Shown piece after piece: positions 37,186 to 47,010 of a stretch of 64,000 bases of DNA. Made by a program: the position numbers and the translations under genes. Source of the stretch: Pedobacter cryotolerans (GTDB lineage Bacteria; Bacteroidota; Bacteroidia; Sphingobacteriales; Sphingobacteriaceae); the NCBI RefSeq assembly GCF_005116475.1, contig NZ_SWBO01000009.1:177-64176 (forward strand). Direction: 5' to 3'. The first letter of the stretch is position 1. The number at the start of each line of letters is the position of its first letter. Below the pieces are notes generated by a model. It worked only from the letters and a program-made list of their open reading frames with translations. It was not told the DNA's origin and did not search any database.

Positions 37186-37554
37186 ATGGTACAACAGGAA
37201 TCACGATTAAACGTAGCCGACAATAGCGGCGCAAAACAAGTATTGGTTATCCGTGTACTTGGTGGAACAGGTAAAAGATATGCTTCTATAGGTGACAAAA
37301 TTGTTGTTACTGTAAAAAGCGCTTTGCCTTCTGGTAACATTAAAAAAGGAACAGTTTCTAAAGCAGTTGTAGTAAGAACTAAAAAAGAAATCAGACGTAA
37401 GGATGGTTCTTATATTCGTTTTGACGATAATGCAGCAGTATTATTAAATGCACAAGACGAGCCACGTGGTACACGTATTTTTGGCCCGGTAGCAAGAGAA
37501 CTGCGTGAAAAACAATTCATGAAAATTGTATCATTAGCACCGGAGGTATTATAA
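37186..37554 (+). CDS. rplN: 50S ribosomal protein L14
   Basis: 122 residues, standard length: [20 protein letters not shown] start, then [20 protein letters not shown] and [21 protein letters not shown]14 contacts the 30S subunit and is the docking site of silencing factor RsfS. Confidence 0.98.
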   Translation: MVQQESRLNVADNSGAKQVLVIRVLGGTGKRYASIGDKIVVTVKSALPSGNIKKGTVSKAVVVRTKKEIRRKDGSYIRFDDNAAVLLNAQDEPRGTRIFGPVARELREKQFMKIVSLAPEVL

Positions 37555-37555
37555 T

Positions 37556-37894
37556 ATGAAAAATAAAGTAACACAAACCAAAGTAAAAATCCGTAAAGGA
37601 GATTTAGTTAAGGTTATAGCTGGCGATTCAAAAGGCCAACAAGGTAAAGTTCAAGAAGTATTGGTTGCTAAAAATAGAGTTGTGATAGAAGGTGTTAATC
37701 TTGTATCAAAACATACTAAACCAAATGCTGCAACACCTAACGGTGGTATAATTAAAAAAGAAGCTGCTCTTCATATTTCTAACGTACAATTAGTTGATCC
37801 AAAATCTGGTAAAACTACTCGTGTTGGTCGTAAATTAAACGCTGACGGAAAATTAGTTAGAGTTGCTAAAATTTCAGGGGAGGAAATCAAATAA
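37556..37894 (+). CDS. rplX: 50S ribosomal protein L24
   Basis: 112 residues with KOW motif ([20 protein letters not shown]). The tail [20 protein letters not shown] is typical. A Shine-Dalgarno-like GGAGGT (37542-37547) sits 8 bp before the ATG. The stop overlaps the rplE start (TAATG). Confidence 0.97.
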   Translation: MKNKVTQTKVKIRKGDLVKVIAGDSKGQQGKVQEVLVAKNRVVIEGVNLVSKHTKPNAATPNGGIIKKEAALHISNVQLVDPKSGKTTRVGRKLNADGKLVRVAKISGEEIK

Positions 37895-38460
37895 TGGCAT
37901 ACGTACCAAGATTAAAAAGCAAATATAAAGAGGAAATTGTAACTGCTCTTAAAGATAAGTTCAATTACAAAAGCATCATGCAAGTTCCTAAATTGGAGAA
38001 AATTGCCATCAACCAAGGTGTTGGCCGTTACTCTGTAACTGATAAAAAAGTTATGGATAGCTCTATCTTAGAAATGAGCACTATTGCTGGTCAACAAGCA
38101 GTTGGAGCTAAATCTAAAAAAGATATCTCAAACTTTAAATTACGTAAAGGTATGCCAGTTGGTGTAAGAGTAACTTTACGTGACAATAACATGTATGAGT
38201 TTTTAGATAGATTAATTTCTGTAGCTTTACCTCGTATTAGAGATTTCAAAGGTATCAATGATAAAGGATTTGATGGAAAAGGTAACTATACTTTAGGTAT
38301 CACTGAGCAAATCATTTTTCCAGAGATCAACATCGATAAAATTAGCAAAATTTTAGGTATGGATATTACATTTGTAACATCTGCTACTACTGATGTTGAA
38401 GCATTGGAACTTTTAAAACAATTTGGATTACCGTTTAAAAATCAAAAAACTGAGCAATAA
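37894..38460 (+). CDS. rplE: 50S ribosomal protein L5
   Basis: 188 residues: [20 protein letters not shown] start, [40 protein letters not shown] and [21 protein letters not shown]5 binds 5S rRNA in the central protuberance. A GGGGAGG motif lies 10 bp upstream. One-base overlaps on both sides suggest coupling. Confidence 0.98.
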   Translation: MAYVPRLKSKYKEEIVTALKDKFNYKSIMQVPKLEKIAINQGVGRYSVTDKKVMDSSILEMSTIAGQQAVGAKSKKDISNFKLRKGMPVGVRVTLRDNNMYEFLDRLISVALPRIRDFKGINDKGFDGKGNYTLGITEQIIFPEINIDKISKILGMDITFVTSATTDVEALELLKQFGLPFKNQKTEQ

Positions 38461-38729
38461 TGGCAAAAGAAGGAGTAAAAGCTCGCGAAGTTAAGCGCCA
38501 AAAATTGGTTGCTAAATATGCAGACAAACGTGCGGCTTTAAAAGCAGCAGGTGATTACGAAGGATTAGATAAATTACCTAAAAACTCTTCGGCAGTGCGT
38601 TTGCACAACCGTTGTAAGTTAACTGGTCGTCCTCGTGGATATATGCGTACTTTTGGTATATCAAGGGTTACTTTCCGCGAAATGGCTTTAGATGGTAAAA
38701 TACCAGGCGTTAGAAAAGCTAGCTGGTAA
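38460..38729 (+). CDS. rpsN: 30S ribosomal protein S14 (zinc-independent type)
   Basis: 89 residues, the long form without the CxxC zinc knuckle; [20 protein letters not shown] and the C-terminal PGVRKASW are conserved. Last gene before a 160-bp break that contains a new promoter. Confidence 0.97.
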   Translation: MAKEGVKAREVKRQKLVAKYADKRAALKAAGDYEGLDKLPKNSSAVRLHNRCKLTGRPRGYMRTFGISRVTFREMALDGKIPGVRKASW

Positions 38730-38733
38730 TTAC

Positions 38734-38889
38734 TGAGTTATAAATTTTGAGTTATAAGTTGTAAGTTGTATTTTTGCAGCCCTTACAACTTATAGCTCAT
38801 TGTATATATAGCTAAAAATAGAATTTTAACCGATAGCAGGTCTTATAGCCGAGGGGCAAACAAGATACCACTATCACAAATAAATAATA
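38734..38889 (+). promoter_or_regulatory. Internal promoter and leader before rpsH
   Basis: TTTG (38746-38749), exactly 19 bp, TATTTTTG (38769-38776), then start GCCCTTACAAC. The -7 element lies in the loop of a long inverted repeat, GAGTTATAAGTTGTAAG (about 38749-38765) with its complement in CTTACAACTTATAGCTC. Downstream, GATAG..CTATC (about 38834-38876) encloses GGTCTT..AAGATACC and a GCCgaggGGC hairpin, a possible S8-type autoregulatory leader. Confidence 0.72.
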
Positions 38890-39288
38890 ATGAATACAGA
38901 TCCAATCGCAGATTATCTGACACGAGTGAGAAATGCTATCAAAGCTAATCACAGAATTGTAGAAATTCCTGCATCAAACCTTAAAAAGGAAATTACTAAA
39001 GTACTTTTTGATAAAGGTTACATCGCAAACTACAAGTTTGAAGACACTAATGCTCAAGGCATTATCAAAATTGCATTAAAATATAATGCAATCACTAAAA
39101 TCTCGGCTATCCGTACGTTAACACGTATCAGCAAACCAGGTTTAAGACAATACGCTGGTGTAGATAATATGCCAAGAGTATTAAATGGTTTAGGTATCGC
39201 AATCTTATCTACTTCTAAAGGTGTAATGACTGATAAAGAAGCAGCCAAATTAAACATTGGCGGTGAGGTATTGTGTCACGTTTATTAA
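38890..39288 (+). CDS. rpsH: 30S ribosomal protein S8
   Basis: 132 residues: MNTDPIADYLTRVRNAIKAN start and the C-terminal GLGIAILSTSKGVMTDKEAA, GGEVLCHVY. In E. coli S8 binds its operon mRNA to repress translation. Here it leads a transcript with its own promoter and structured leader. Confidence 0.98.
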   Translation: MNTDPIADYLTRVRNAIKANHRIVEIPASNLKKEITKVLFDKGYIANYKFEDTNAQGIIKIALKYNAITKISAIRTLTRISKPGLRQYAGVDNMPRVLNGLGIAILSTSKGVMTDKEAAKLNIGGEVLCHVY

Positions 39289-39306
39289 TTAAAGGAGGAT
39301 AGCACA

Positions 39307-39864
39307 ATGTCAAGAATAGGAAAAAATCCAATTAATGTACCTGCAGGTGTTACAATAACTGTTTCGAAAGATAACGTTGTTACTGTAAAAGGCCCAAAAG
39401 GTGAATTAACTCAAGCAGTAGATGCTGATATCATTTTATCTCAAGAGGATGGCGTTTTTACAGTAAGTCGCCCAACTGAGCAAAAAAGACATAAAGCCTT
39501 ACATGGTTTATATCGTTCTTTAATTAACAATATGGTTGTTGGTGTAACAGATGGTTTTAAAATTGAACAAGAATTAGTAGGTGTGGGTTACCGTGCTACT
39601 AACCAAGGTAATACTTTGGATCTTGTTTTAGGTTATTCTCACCATTATGTATTCCAGTTACCAGAAGAAATTAAAGTAACTACTACATCAGAAAAAGGTC
39701 AAACTCCTAAAATTATTTTAGAGAGTATCGATAAACAATTAATTGGTCAGGTAGCAGCGAAAATTCGTTCGTTACGTACTCCAGAGCCTTATAAAGGTAA
39801 AGGTATCAAGTTTGTTGGTGAAGTGTTAAGAAGAAAAGCAGGTAAATCAGCTTCTAAAAAATAA
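39307..39864 (+). CDS. rplF: 50S ribosomal protein L6
   Basis: 185 residues: [20 protein letters not shown] start, [32 protein letters not shown] and [23 protein letters not shown] good Shine-Dalgarno sequence (GGAGG, 39294-39298) is 8 bp upstream. Confidence 0.98.
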   Translation: MSRIGKNPINVPAGVTITVSKDNVVTVKGPKGELTQAVDADIILSQEDGVFTVSRPTEQKRHKALHGLYRSLINNMVVGVTDGFKIEQELVGVGYRATNQGNTLDLVLGYSHHYVFQLPEEIKVTTTSEKGQTPKIILESIDKQLIGQVAAKIRSLRTPEPYKGKGIKFVGEVLRRKAGKSASKK

Positions 39865-39869
39865 TTAAA

Positions 39870-40223
39870 ATGGCAGGAAAAAAATTATCTCGTAGAGATC
39901 GTATCAAAAAAGGTATCAGAAAAAGACTTACTGGATCTGAGAGCCGTCCACGTTTATCAGTTTATAGAAGCAATAAAGGTATTTATGCTCAAATTATTAA
40001 CGATGTAACTGGTAATACAATAGTTTCAGCATCATCTTTATCTAAAGATTTTACTGGCAAAGGAAACAAATCTGATCAGTCAATCGCAGTAGGCAAGTTA
40101 ATTGCTGAGAAAGCAATTGCAGCTGGTGTTAAAGAAGTTGTTTTCGACAGAAATGGTTACTTATACCATGGTCGTGTTAAATCGTTGGCAGATGGTGCTC
40201 GCGAGGCTGGTTTAGTATTTTAA
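39870..40223 (+). CDS. rplR: 50S ribosomal protein L18
   Basis: 117 residues: basic N-terminus ([20 protein letters not shown]), [20 protein letters not shown] and the C-terminal [20 protein letters not shown]. Binds 5S rRNA with L5. Confidence 0.97.
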   Translation: MAGKKLSRRDRIKKGIRKRLTGSESRPRLSVYRSNKGIYAQIINDVTGNTIVSASSLSKDFTGKGNKSDQSIAVGKLIAEKAIAAGVKEVVFDRNGYLYHGRVKSLADGAREAGLVF

Positions 40224-40240
40224 TCTAAGAAAAGAATAAG

Positions 40241-40759
40241 ATGTCAACTATCAATATAAAAAGAGTTAAGACTAGCGAAATCGAATTGAAAGATCGTTTA
40301 GTTAGCATACAACGTGTTGCCAAAGTAACCAAAGGTGGTCGTACTTTCAGCTTCTCGGCCATTGTGGTTGTTGGAGATGAGCAAGGTGTTGTTGGTTATG
40401 GTTTAGGTAAAGCCAAAGAGGTTACTGAAGCTATTGCTAAAGGAATTGACGATGCTAAAAAGAACTTGGTTAGAGTTCCAATTTTACATGGTACTGTTCC
40501 TCATGAGCAAATCGGTAAATTCTCTGGAGGTTTTGTTTTAATTAAACCAGCTGCAGTTGGTACTGGCGTAATTGCTGGTGGTGCGATGCGTGCTGTATTA
40601 GAGAGTGCGGGTATTCACAACGTATTAGCAAAATCAAAAGGTTCATCAAACCCACACAACGTGGTAAAAGCAACAGTAGATGCTTTAACTAAAATGCGTG
40701 ATGCTTACACAGTAGCTCAGCACCGTGGTGTAGATTTAAATAAAGTTTTTAACGGATAA
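40241..40759 (+). CDS. rpsE: 30S ribosomal protein S5
   Basis: 172 residues: [40 protein letters not shown] and [20 protein letters not shown] are diagnostic. S5 affects decoding accuracy and spectinomycin binding; the loop (VTKGGRTF) appears normal. Confidence 0.98.
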   Translation: MSTINIKRVKTSEIELKDRLVSIQRVAKVTKGGRTFSFSAIVVVGDEQGVVGYGLGKAKEVTEAIAKGIDDAKKNLVRVPILHGTVPHEQIGKFSGGFVLIKPAAVGTGVIAGGAMRAVLESAGIHNVLAKSKGSSNPHNVVKATVDALTKMRDAYTVAQHRGVDLNKVFNG

Positions 40760-40763
40760 TATC

Positions 40764-40943
40764 ATGGCTAAAATTAAAATTACCCAAGTAAAAAGCATTA
40801 TCGATAGAAGCGAGCGCCAAAAAAGAACAATGAAAGCATTAGGTTTAACTAAAATGAACCAAACTGTAGAAGTTGAGGCTAACGCTGCCATTATTGGGAT
40901 GGTAAGAAAAGTTAATCACTTAGTAGCTATAGAAGCAATTTAA
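40764..40943 (+). CDS. rpmD: 50S ribosomal protein L30
   Basis: 59 residues: MAKIKITQVKSIIDRSERQK, then TMKALGLTKMNQTVEVEANA and the tail MVRKVNHLVAIEAI. This is the typical small L30 with the GL.K..QTV signature and is expected between rpsE and rplO. It starts 4 bp after rpsE. Confidence 0.95.
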   Translation: MAKIKITQVKSIIDRSERQKRTMKALGLTKMNQTVEVEANAAIIGMVRKVNHLVAIEAI

Positions 40944-41076
40944 AATGAATGAGTGAAGGATTGAATGAAAGAATGTTATTGGCATTCACTCATTCAATCA
41001 TTCTACATTCTATCACTATTTTATTTATCGTTGTCCCTGATTAGTGAAAGCGAAGGGCAACACAACAAGTTTAAAA
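40944..41076. other. rpmD-rplO spacer with inverted repeat and leader hairpin
   Basis: An imperfect inverted repeat built of GAATGAGTGAA-like units (about 40948-41012) is related to the one before fusA. Just before rplO, GTTGTCCCT pairs with AGGGCAAC (about 41030-41061). The sequence GTCCCTGATTAG resembles the start of the other ribosomal transcripts, though no good -7 element precedes it. Confidence 0.45.
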
Positions 41077-41523
41077 ATGAACTTAAGTAATTTAAAACCT
41101 GCATCAGGTTCTGTAAAAAAAGTTAAAAGAATTGGTCGTGGTCAAGGTTCTGGTCGTGGTGGTACATCTACTCGTGGTCATAAAGGAGCTGGTTCACGTT
41201 CTGGTCATAAAACCAAAATTGGTTTTGAAGGTGGTCAAATGCCTTTACAACGTCGTGTGCCTAAAGTTGGTTTCAAACCAATTAACCGTACAGAATATGT
41301 TGGCGTTAACTTAGATGTGCTTCAAGGTTTAGCTGAAAGATTCAATTTAACAACAATTGATTTTGCTGCTATACAAGAGCATGGTTTAGCTTCTAAAAAT
41401 GATCTAATTAAAATATTAGGTCGTGGTGAAGTTAAAGCAAAATTGGAAGTTACAGCTCATGCATTTTCTGCAACTGCACAAAAAGCTATCGAAGCTGCTG
41501 GAGGCTCAATCGTAAAATTGTAA
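41077..41523 (+). CDS. rplO: 50S ribosomal protein L15
   Basis: 148 residues from the ATG at 41077 ([20 protein letters not shown], the canonical L15 start). An in-frame GTG at 41044 would translate the leader hairpin and is rejected. Gly/Arg-rich segment [20 protein letters not shown] and [18 protein letters not shown] are diagnostic. Ends 3 bp before secY. Confidence 0.97.
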   Translation: MNLSNLKPASGSVKKVKRIGRGQGSGRGGTSTRGHKGAGSRSGHKTKIGFEGGQMPLQRRVPKVGFKPINRTEYVGVNLDVLQGLAERFNLTTIDFAAIQEHGLASKNDLIKILGRGEVKAKLEVTAHAFSATAQKAIEAAGGSIVKL

Positions 41524-41526
41524 TTA

Positions 41527-42867
41527 ATGAAGAAGCTATTTACTACTTTAAGTAATATCTGGAAAATACAAGAATTAAAAGAACGTATTTTATTTACGTT
41601 GATGATTCTTGTGATTTACAGGGTCGTTTGTCAAGTGGTTCTACCAGGTGTAGATCCAGCTCAGTTAGTAGATACTCAAAAAACTGGAATTTTAGGTTTA
41701 TTAGATATGTTTGCAGGTGGTGCTTTTTCTAAAGTATCAATTGTAGCATTAGGTGTTATGCCTTATATCTCTGCATCTATTGTTGTTCAGTTGTTAGGTA
41801 TTGCTGTCCCTTCTTTCCAAAAAATGCAAAAAGAGGGTGAGAGCGGAAGAAAAAAACTAACACAATATACACGTTACCTAACTGTTTTCATTACAGCAAT
41901 TCAAGCTATCGGATATGTAAAAACTCAAATTAAACCAGAAGCAATTCTGATTGATTTAACTACATTTTACGTTATGTCTGGCTTTGTTTTAACAGCAGGT
42001 ACATTGTTTGTAATGTGGTTAGGAGAAAAAATTACTGATAAAGGTATTGGTAATGGTACATCATTAATTATTATGGTGGGTATTATTGCCCGTTTACCAA
42101 TTGCATTACAACAAGAGATTTCATCTAAATTCTCTGGTAACGATGGTGGTTTGATCATGATTGTTTTAGAGATTGTGGCATTGCTTGCCGTTGTAATGTT
42201 TACTATTTTAATTGTTCAAGGTGTACGTAAAGTACCTGTGCAATATGCAAAACGTATAGTAGGTAACAGACAAGTAGGTGGAGTTAGACAGTACATTCCT
42301 TTAAAGGTGAATGCGGCTGGGGTTATGCCAATCATTTTTGCTCAGGCATTAATGTTTATTCCTAATGCTTTAATAGGTTTTTTCCCTGAAAGATTAACCG
42401 ATAGTTGGTTACATCAATATACTGATATTACCTCGCTAACATATAGTTTGACATTTGCATTTTTAATTATTGCATTCACGTTTTTCTATACTGCAATTAC
42501 GGTAAATCCAACACAAATGGCTGATGATATGAAGAAGAATGGTGGCTTTATTCCGGGTATTAAACCAGGTTTAGCAACGTCTTCTTTTATTGATGATGTG
42601 ATCTCAAAAATTACTTTCCCAGGATCGTTATTTTTGGCAATCATCGCTATCCTTCCATCTTTCGCAGTAAAACTTGGTATTCAGCAAGAATTTGCTCAAT
42701 TTTTTGGAGGAACATCTTTATTAATTTTGGTTGGAGTTGTATTAGATACTTTACAACAAATCGAAAGTTATTTATTAATGCGTCATTACGATGGTTTAAT
42801 GAAGACTGGTAGAGTAACCGGAAGAACTGGTATTCCTGCTGCAGGAACAACAAGTTCTCCTATTTAA
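41527..42867 (+). CDS. secY: Protein translocase subunit SecY
   Basis: 446 residues with ten membrane helices. Motifs: plug region GLLDMFAGGAFSKVSIVALG, MPYISASIVVQLL, VVFTILIVQ-like, QGVRKVPVQYAKR and PLKVNAAGVMPIIFAQAL, and C-terminal LMRHYDGLMKTGR. It forms the Sec channel that exports the many signal-peptide proteins at the start of the window. Followed by a hairpin (42890-42929). Confidence 0.98.
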   Translation: MKKLFTTLSNIWKIQELKERILFTLMILVIYRVVCQVVLPGVDPAQLVDTQKTGILGLLDMFAGGAFSKVSIVALGVMPYISASIVVQLLGIAVPSFQKMQKEGESGRKKLTQYTRYLTVFITAIQAIGYVKTQIKPEAILIDLTTFYVMSGFVLTAGTLFVMWLGEKITDKGIGNGTSLIIMVGIIARLPIALQQEISSKFSGNDGGLIMIVLEIVALLAVVMFTILIVQGVRKVPVQYAKRIVGNRQVGGVRQYIPLKVNAAGVMPIIFAQALMFIPNALIGFFPERLTDSWLHQYTDITSLTYSLTFAFLIIAFTFFYTAITVNPTQMADDMKKNGGFIPGIKPGLATSSFIDDVISKITFPGSLFLAIIAILPSFAVKLGIQQEFAQFFGGTSLLILVGVVLDTLQQIESYLLMRHYDGLMKTGRVTGRTGIPAAGTTSSPI

Positions 42868-42889
42868 AAATGATAAGGTGATCATATTT

Positions 42890-42929
42890 AAAATGATTGA
42901 TTTGCCTTAATTGGTTAATCAATCATTTT
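42890..42929 (+). terminator. Hairpin after secY, possible terminator
   Basis: 13-bp stem (42890-42902 with 42917-42929, AAAATGATTGATT) and 14-nt loop followed by TCATTTT. It is AT-rich, so termination may be partial; map lies 30 bp downstream. Confidence 0.55.
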
Positions 42930-42957
42930 TCATTTTAATCATTTAAAAATAAACAAG

Positions 42958-43743
42958 ATGTCAAAAATTTATTATAAATCTCCGGAGGAGATCGAATTAA
43001 TAAGGGAAAGTTCTTTACTTGTTTCAAAAACCTTAGCAGAAGTTGCGAAGATAATTGCTCCAGGCGTTACTACGCTAACTCTTGATAAATTAGCTTTTGA
43101 GTTTATTAAAGATCATGGCGCTGTTCCTGCTTTTTTAAATTACGGAGGATTTCCTAATTCATTATGTATTTCTCCGAACGATCAAGTTGTACATGGTATA
43201 CCTAGTGATTATGTGATTAAAGATGGAGATCTTATATCAGTTGATTGTGGAGTAATAAAAGATAGTTTTTTTGGCGATTCGGCATACACTTTTTCTATTG
43301 GAGAGATTGATGCTGAAAAACAAAAGTTGGTAAACGTAACTCAAGAATGTTTACGGTTAGCAATTGAAAAAGCTGTTGTTGGAATGAGAATTGGAGACAT
43401 CGCATTTGCAGTTCAAAATCATGCCGAAACAAATGGTTTTGGTGTAGTTAGAGAACTTGTAGGGCATGGAGTAGGAGTAAAGCTTCATGAAAAACCAGAA
43501 GTTCCCAATTATGGTAAAAGAGGTATTGGGGTTAAATTAGAAGAAGGAATGGTGATTGCCATTGAACCAATGATTAATGCAGGAACTGCAGGTATCAAGT
43601 TTTGGGCTGATGGTTGGACTGTAACTACAAAAGATAATAAACCATCTGCGCATTTTGAACACACTGTTGCTGTAAAAAAAGGTAAAGCTGATGTTTTATC
43701 CACCTTTTCTTTAATTGAAAAAGTTTTACAAGAAAAAGTATAA
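42958..43743 (+). CDS. map: Methionine aminopeptidase, type I
   Basis: 261 residues, pita-bread fold. Substrate-site His in VVHGIPS. Metal ligands: D in SVDCGV, D in GDSAYTF, H in ELVGHGVG, E in AIEPMI and the Glu in FEHTVAV. It removes N-terminal Met from new proteins. The secY-map-infA order is common. Confidence 0.97.
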   Translation: MSKIYYKSPEEIELIRESSLLVSKTLAEVAKIIAPGVTTLTLDKLAFEFIKDHGAVPAFLNYGGFPNSLCISPNDQVVHGIPSDYVIKDGDLISVDCGVIKDSFFGDSAYTFSIGEIDAEKQKLVNVTQECLRLAIEKAVVGMRIGDIAFAVQNHAETNGFGVVRELVGHGVGVKLHEKPEVPNYGKRGIGVKLEEGMVIAIEPMINAGTAGIKFWADGWTVTTKDNKPSAHFEHTVAVKKGKADVLSTFSLIEKVLQEKV

Positions 43744-43762
43744 AAAGTTAAAAATTTTTATT

Positions 43763-43770
43763 TAATTTTG
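43763..43770 (+). promoter_or_regulatory. -7 element before infA
   Basis: TAATTTTG followed by CAACCCTG, which resembles the start region of the rpsL, rplC and rpsH promoters. No matching -33 TTTG is seen, so it may be a weak or regulated internal promoter. Confidence 0.45.
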
Positions 43771-43814
43771 CAACCCTGTTTCATAGCAGCTAATTAAGTA
43801 AAAATCAGTATAAT

Positions 43815-44033
43815 ATGGCTAAACAAGCCTCAATTGAACAAGACGGAGTAATAAGAGAAGCGTTATCGAATGCTATGTTTCGAGTTGAACTTGAAAATGG
43901 ACATGAGATTATTGCTCATATCTCAGGGAAGATGCGTATGCATTACATTAAAATCCTTCCTGGAGATAAAGTTAAATTAGAGATGTCGCCTTACGATTTA
44001 TCAAAAGGCAGGATTACTTATAGATATAAATAA
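43815..44033 (+). CDS. infA: Translation initiation factor IF-1
   Basis: 72 residues, S1/OB fold: [37 protein letters not shown] and [15 protein letters not shown]. It blocks the A site during initiation. rpmJ starts 1 bp after its stop codon. Confidence 0.98.
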   Translation: MAKQASIEQDGVIREALSNAMFRVELENGHEIIAHISGKMRMHYIKILPGDKVKLEMSPYDLSKGRITYRYK

Positions 44034-44034
44034 A

Positions 44035-44151
44035 ATGAAAGTTAGGTCATCAATTAAAAAGCGAAGCGCTGATTGTAAGATTATTCGTCGTAAAGGTAAA
44101 CTTTACGTTATTAACAAGAAAAATCCAAAGTACAAACAACGTCAGGGGTAA
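44035..44151 (+). CDS. rpmJ: 50S ribosomal protein L36
   Basis: 38 residues: [20 protein letters not shown] then [18 protein letters not shown]. Of the usual zinc ligands (C, C, C, H) only one Cys remains (ADCKIIRR; the others are replaced, e.g. [14 protein letters not shown]), so this is the zinc-free form. Confidence 0.93.
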   Translation: MKVRSSIKKRSADCKIIRRKGKLYVINKKNPKYKQRQG

Positions 44152-44222
44152 TTAGAAAAAATTGTAATGTACTGTACAACGGTGGCCCGCCGTTCAGGCT
44201 TACTTAAAAAGACAAAATAAAT

Positions 44223-44600
44223 ATGGCAAGGATTTCAGGTATTGATTTACCAAGAAACAAAAGAGGTGAGATCGGACTAACGTATATCTACGGAGTAGGT
44301 AAGGCAACTGCACAACGTATTTTAAATACTGCAGGTATCGATGTTAACAAAAAAGTACAAGATTGGTCTGATGATGAGTTGTCAGCAATTCGTACCATGA
44401 TTAATGATGAGATTAAAGTAGAAGGTGCTTTACGTTCTGAAGTTCAATTAAACATTAAGCGTTTAATGGATATCGGTTGTTACCGTGGTTTGCGTCACAG
44501 AAAAGGTTTACCTGTTCGTGGTCAGCGTACCAAAAATAACTCTCGTACTCGTAAAGGAAAGAGAAAAACTGTTGCAAACAAGAAAAAAGCAACTAAATAA
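44223..44600 (+). CDS. rpsM: 30S ribosomal protein S13
   Basis: 125 residues: [36 protein letters not shown] and the C-terminal [20 protein letters not shown]. It forms intersubunit bridges with the 50S and contacts P-site tRNA. Confidence 0.98.
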   Translation: MARISGIDLPRNKRGEIGLTYIYGVGKATAQRILNTAGIDVNKKVQDWSDDELSAIRTMINDEIKVEGALRSEVQLNIKRLMDIGCYRGLRHRKGLPVRGQRTKNNSRTRKGKRKTVANKKKATK

Positions 44601-44733
44601 TAATTGATAGCCGTGTAGTGATCACTTTGTGAGTACTACATGGTTGGAATAGAAAGATAAAAATTAGGTACTGAGTGCCGAGGTAGAGCAAGTCTCCTAT
44701 CTCATGTCTCATATCTCAAATCTAAAAGAAAAA

Positions 44734-45123
44734 ATGGCTAAAAGTAAAAAAGTTACCAAAAAACGTATTGTTGTTATCGAGCCTGTAGGTCAAGCTCATA
44801 TCAATGCTACGTTCAATAATATTATCGTTACTTTAACAAACAATAACGGTCAGACTATTTCATGGTCTTCAGCTGGTAAAATGGGTTTCAAAGGTTCTAA
44901 AAAGAATACTCCATACGCTGCTGGTCAAGCTGCTTCTGATTGTGGTAAAGTAGCTTTTGATTTAGGCTTACGTAAAGTTGAAGTATTTGTAAAAGGTCCA
45001 GGTTCAGGTCGTGAGTCTGCAATCAGAACTTTACAAGTAGCAGGTATCGAAGTAACATCTATCAAAGATATTACTCCACTTCCTCACAACGGATGTCGTC
45101 CACCTAAGAAAAGAAGAGTTTAA
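44734..45123 (+). CDS. rpsK: 30S ribosomal protein S11
   Basis: 129 residues from the ATG at 44734 ([14 protein letters not shown]); the in-frame ATG at 44704 would add ten non-conserved residues. [34 protein letters not shown] and [15 protein letters not shown] are diagnostic. Confidence 0.96.
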   Translation: MAKSKKVTKKRIVVIEPVGQAHINATFNNIIVTLTNNNGQTISWSSAGKMGFKGSKKNTPYAAGQAASDCGKVAFDLGLRKVEVFVKGPGSGRESAIRTLQVAGIEVTSIKDITPLPHNGCRPPKKRRV

Positions 45124-45193
45124 TTAATTATTTTTTAAAGCTAAGAGTCTCCCGATTAAAGTTGGGAAGATACTTTAAAATCAAAAACAACAA

Positions 45194-45802
45194 ATGGCAA
45201 GATATACCGGACCAAAATCCAAAATCGCCCGTAAGTTCAGAGAGCCAATTTTCGGCCCTGACAAAGTATTAGACAGAAAAAACTATCCTCCTGGCCAACA
45301 TGGTGCTTCTAAAAGAAGAGGAAAGCAATCTGAATACGCAGTACAGTTAATGGAAAAACAAAAAGTAAAATACACTTATGGTGTGTTAGAAAAACAATTC
45401 CGTAACTTATTTACTAAAGCTTCATCTCGTGAAGGTATCACTGGTGATAACTTATTACAATTGTTAGAAGCTCGTTTAGATAACACAGTTTATAGATTAG
45501 GTATTGCTCCAACTCGTTCAGGTGCACGTCAATTGGTTAGCCATAAGCACGTTACTGTAAACGGTGAGGTAGTAAATATTCCATCATATCAATTAAGAGC
45601 TGGTGATGTTGTTGCCGTTCGTGACAAATCTAAATCTCTTGAGGCAATTACAAATTCAGTAGCAGGAAGAATGATCAATAAATTCAATTGGTTAGATTGG
45701 AATGCAAGCGAATTAACAGGTAAGTTTTTAGCTTATCCTCAACGTGATGAGATCCCAGAAAACATTAAAGAGAACCTTATAGTAGAGTTATACTCTAAGT
45801 AA
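45194..45802 (+). CDS. rpsD: 30S ribosomal protein S4
   Basis: 202 residues: [20 protein letters not shown] start, then [20 protein letters not shown] and the S4 RNA-binding domain [18 protein letters not shown]-like ([20 protein letters not shown]). No N-terminal zinc-finger cysteines. In E. coli S4 represses this operon; the 70-bp upstream gap can form a hairpin (CCC..GGG near 45151-45166). Confidence 0.98.
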   Translation: MARYTGPKSKIARKFREPIFGPDKVLDRKNYPPGQHGASKRRGKQSEYAVQLMEKQKVKYTYGVLEKQFRNLFTKASSREGITGDNLLQLLEARLDNTVYRLGIAPTRSGARQLVSHKHVTVNGEVVNIPSYQLRAGDVVAVRDKSKSLEAITNSVAGRMINKFNWLDWNASELTGKFLAYPQRDEIPENIKENLIVELYSK

Positions 45803-45812
45803 TCATAATATT

Positions 45813-45842
45813 AGTTAAAGCCTTTATGGCTTTAACTTTTTT
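45813..45842 (+). terminator. Terminator-like hairpin between rpsD and rpoA
   Basis: 10-bp perfect stem (45813-45822 with 45828-45837, AGTTAAAGCC), 5-nt loop and a TTTTTT run. By sequence a good intrinsic terminator, yet it lies 40 bp ahead of rpoA in the same cluster. It may attenuate rpoA-rplQ expression. Confidence 0.75.
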
Positions 45843-45881
45843 ACGTTACACATTATTAATAACGAACTAAAAACATTATAA

Positions 45882-46874
45882 ATGGCAATTTTAGCATTTC
45901 AGAAACCAGATAAGGTAATCATGCAGAAATCAACAGATTTCGATGGTCAATTTGAATTTCGTCCTTTAGAACCCGGTTTCGGTGTAACAATTGGCAATGC
46001 CCTAAGAAGAATTTTATTATCTTCATTAGAAGGTTTCGCAATTACAAGTATTCGTTTTTCTGGCGTTTCTCATGAGTTTTCTACCATGAAAGGTGTTGTA
46101 GAAGATTTGACTGAAATCATCTTAAATTTAAAACAAGTTCGTTTTAAAAAAGTTGGTGATTCTGGAGATTCAGAAAAAGTTTTCATCATTGTAAATGGTC
46201 AAGACCAATTTTTAGCTGGTGATATTACTAAATTCTCAAACAATTTCGAGGTTTTAAACCCTGATTTTGTAATCTGTAACATGGAAAAATCTGTTACTTT
46301 AGAGGTAGAATTAACTATCAACAAAGGACGTGGCTATGTTCCAGCAGAAGAGAATAAAATTACTGATACTGTTGTTGGTGTAATCTCAATCGATTCGATT
46401 TTTACGCCAATGAAAAATGTAAAATACACGATCGAAAACTATCGTGTTGAGCAAAAAACAGATTATGAGAAATTGATTTTAGATATTTCTACTGATGGAT
46501 CTATCCACCCAGAAGAAGCTTTAAAAGAAGCAGCTAAAATTTTGATCCAACACTTTATGTTGTTCTCTGATGAGAATTTAGTGTTAGAATCTCAAGCTAA
46601 AGAAGAAACTAAAGAAGTTGATGAGGAAATTTTACACATGCGTAAAATCCTTAAAACTGAATTGGTTGATTTAGATTTATCTGTACGTGCATTAAACTGC
46701 TTAAAAGCAGCTGACATTCGTACTTTAGCTGATTTAGTTTCTTACGATGTTGCTGATATGTTAAAATTCAGAAACTTCGGAAAAAAATCTTTAACTGAAA
46801 TTCAAGAATTGGTAAAATCTAAACAATTATCGTTTGGAATGAACCTTTCTAAATTTAAGTTAGACGAAGAATAG
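45882..46874 (+). CDS. rpoA: RNA polymerase alpha subunit
   Basis: 330 residues. N-terminal assembly domain: [25 protein letters not shown] region and [11 protein letters not shown]-terminal domain (about 245-318): [40 protein letters not shown], the HhH fold that contacts activators and UP elements. Confidence 0.98.
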   Translation: MAILAFQKPDKVIMQKSTDFDGQFEFRPLEPGFGVTIGNALRRILLSSLEGFAITSIRFSGVSHEFSTMKGVVEDLTEIILNLKQVRFKKVGDSGDSEKVFIIVNGQDQFLAGDITKFSNNFEVLNPDFVICNMEKSVTLEVELTINKGRGYVPAEENKITDTVVGVISIDSIFTPMKNVKYTIENYRVEQKTDYEKLILDISTDGSIHPEEALKEAAKILIQHFMLFSDENLVLESQAKEETKEVDEEILHMRKILKTELVDLDLSVRALNCLKAADIRTLADLVSYDVADMLKFRNFGKKSLTEIQELVKSKQLSFGMNLSKFKLDEE

Positions 46875-47010
46875 TACAGTTTGCAGTTTTTAGTTTTCAG
46901 TTCAAAACTGTTAATTGAAAATTGATAACTGAAAATTAATTTAATTTTCACTGTGTATAATTCCCTCAGATTAAGTTCAAAGAGACGGTATACACTTTAC
47001 AAAACAAACA

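Noticed and set aside
41044-41076. Upstream GTG start for rplO
   Set aside because: It would translate the leader hairpin and add non-conserved residues before the canonical L15 start.
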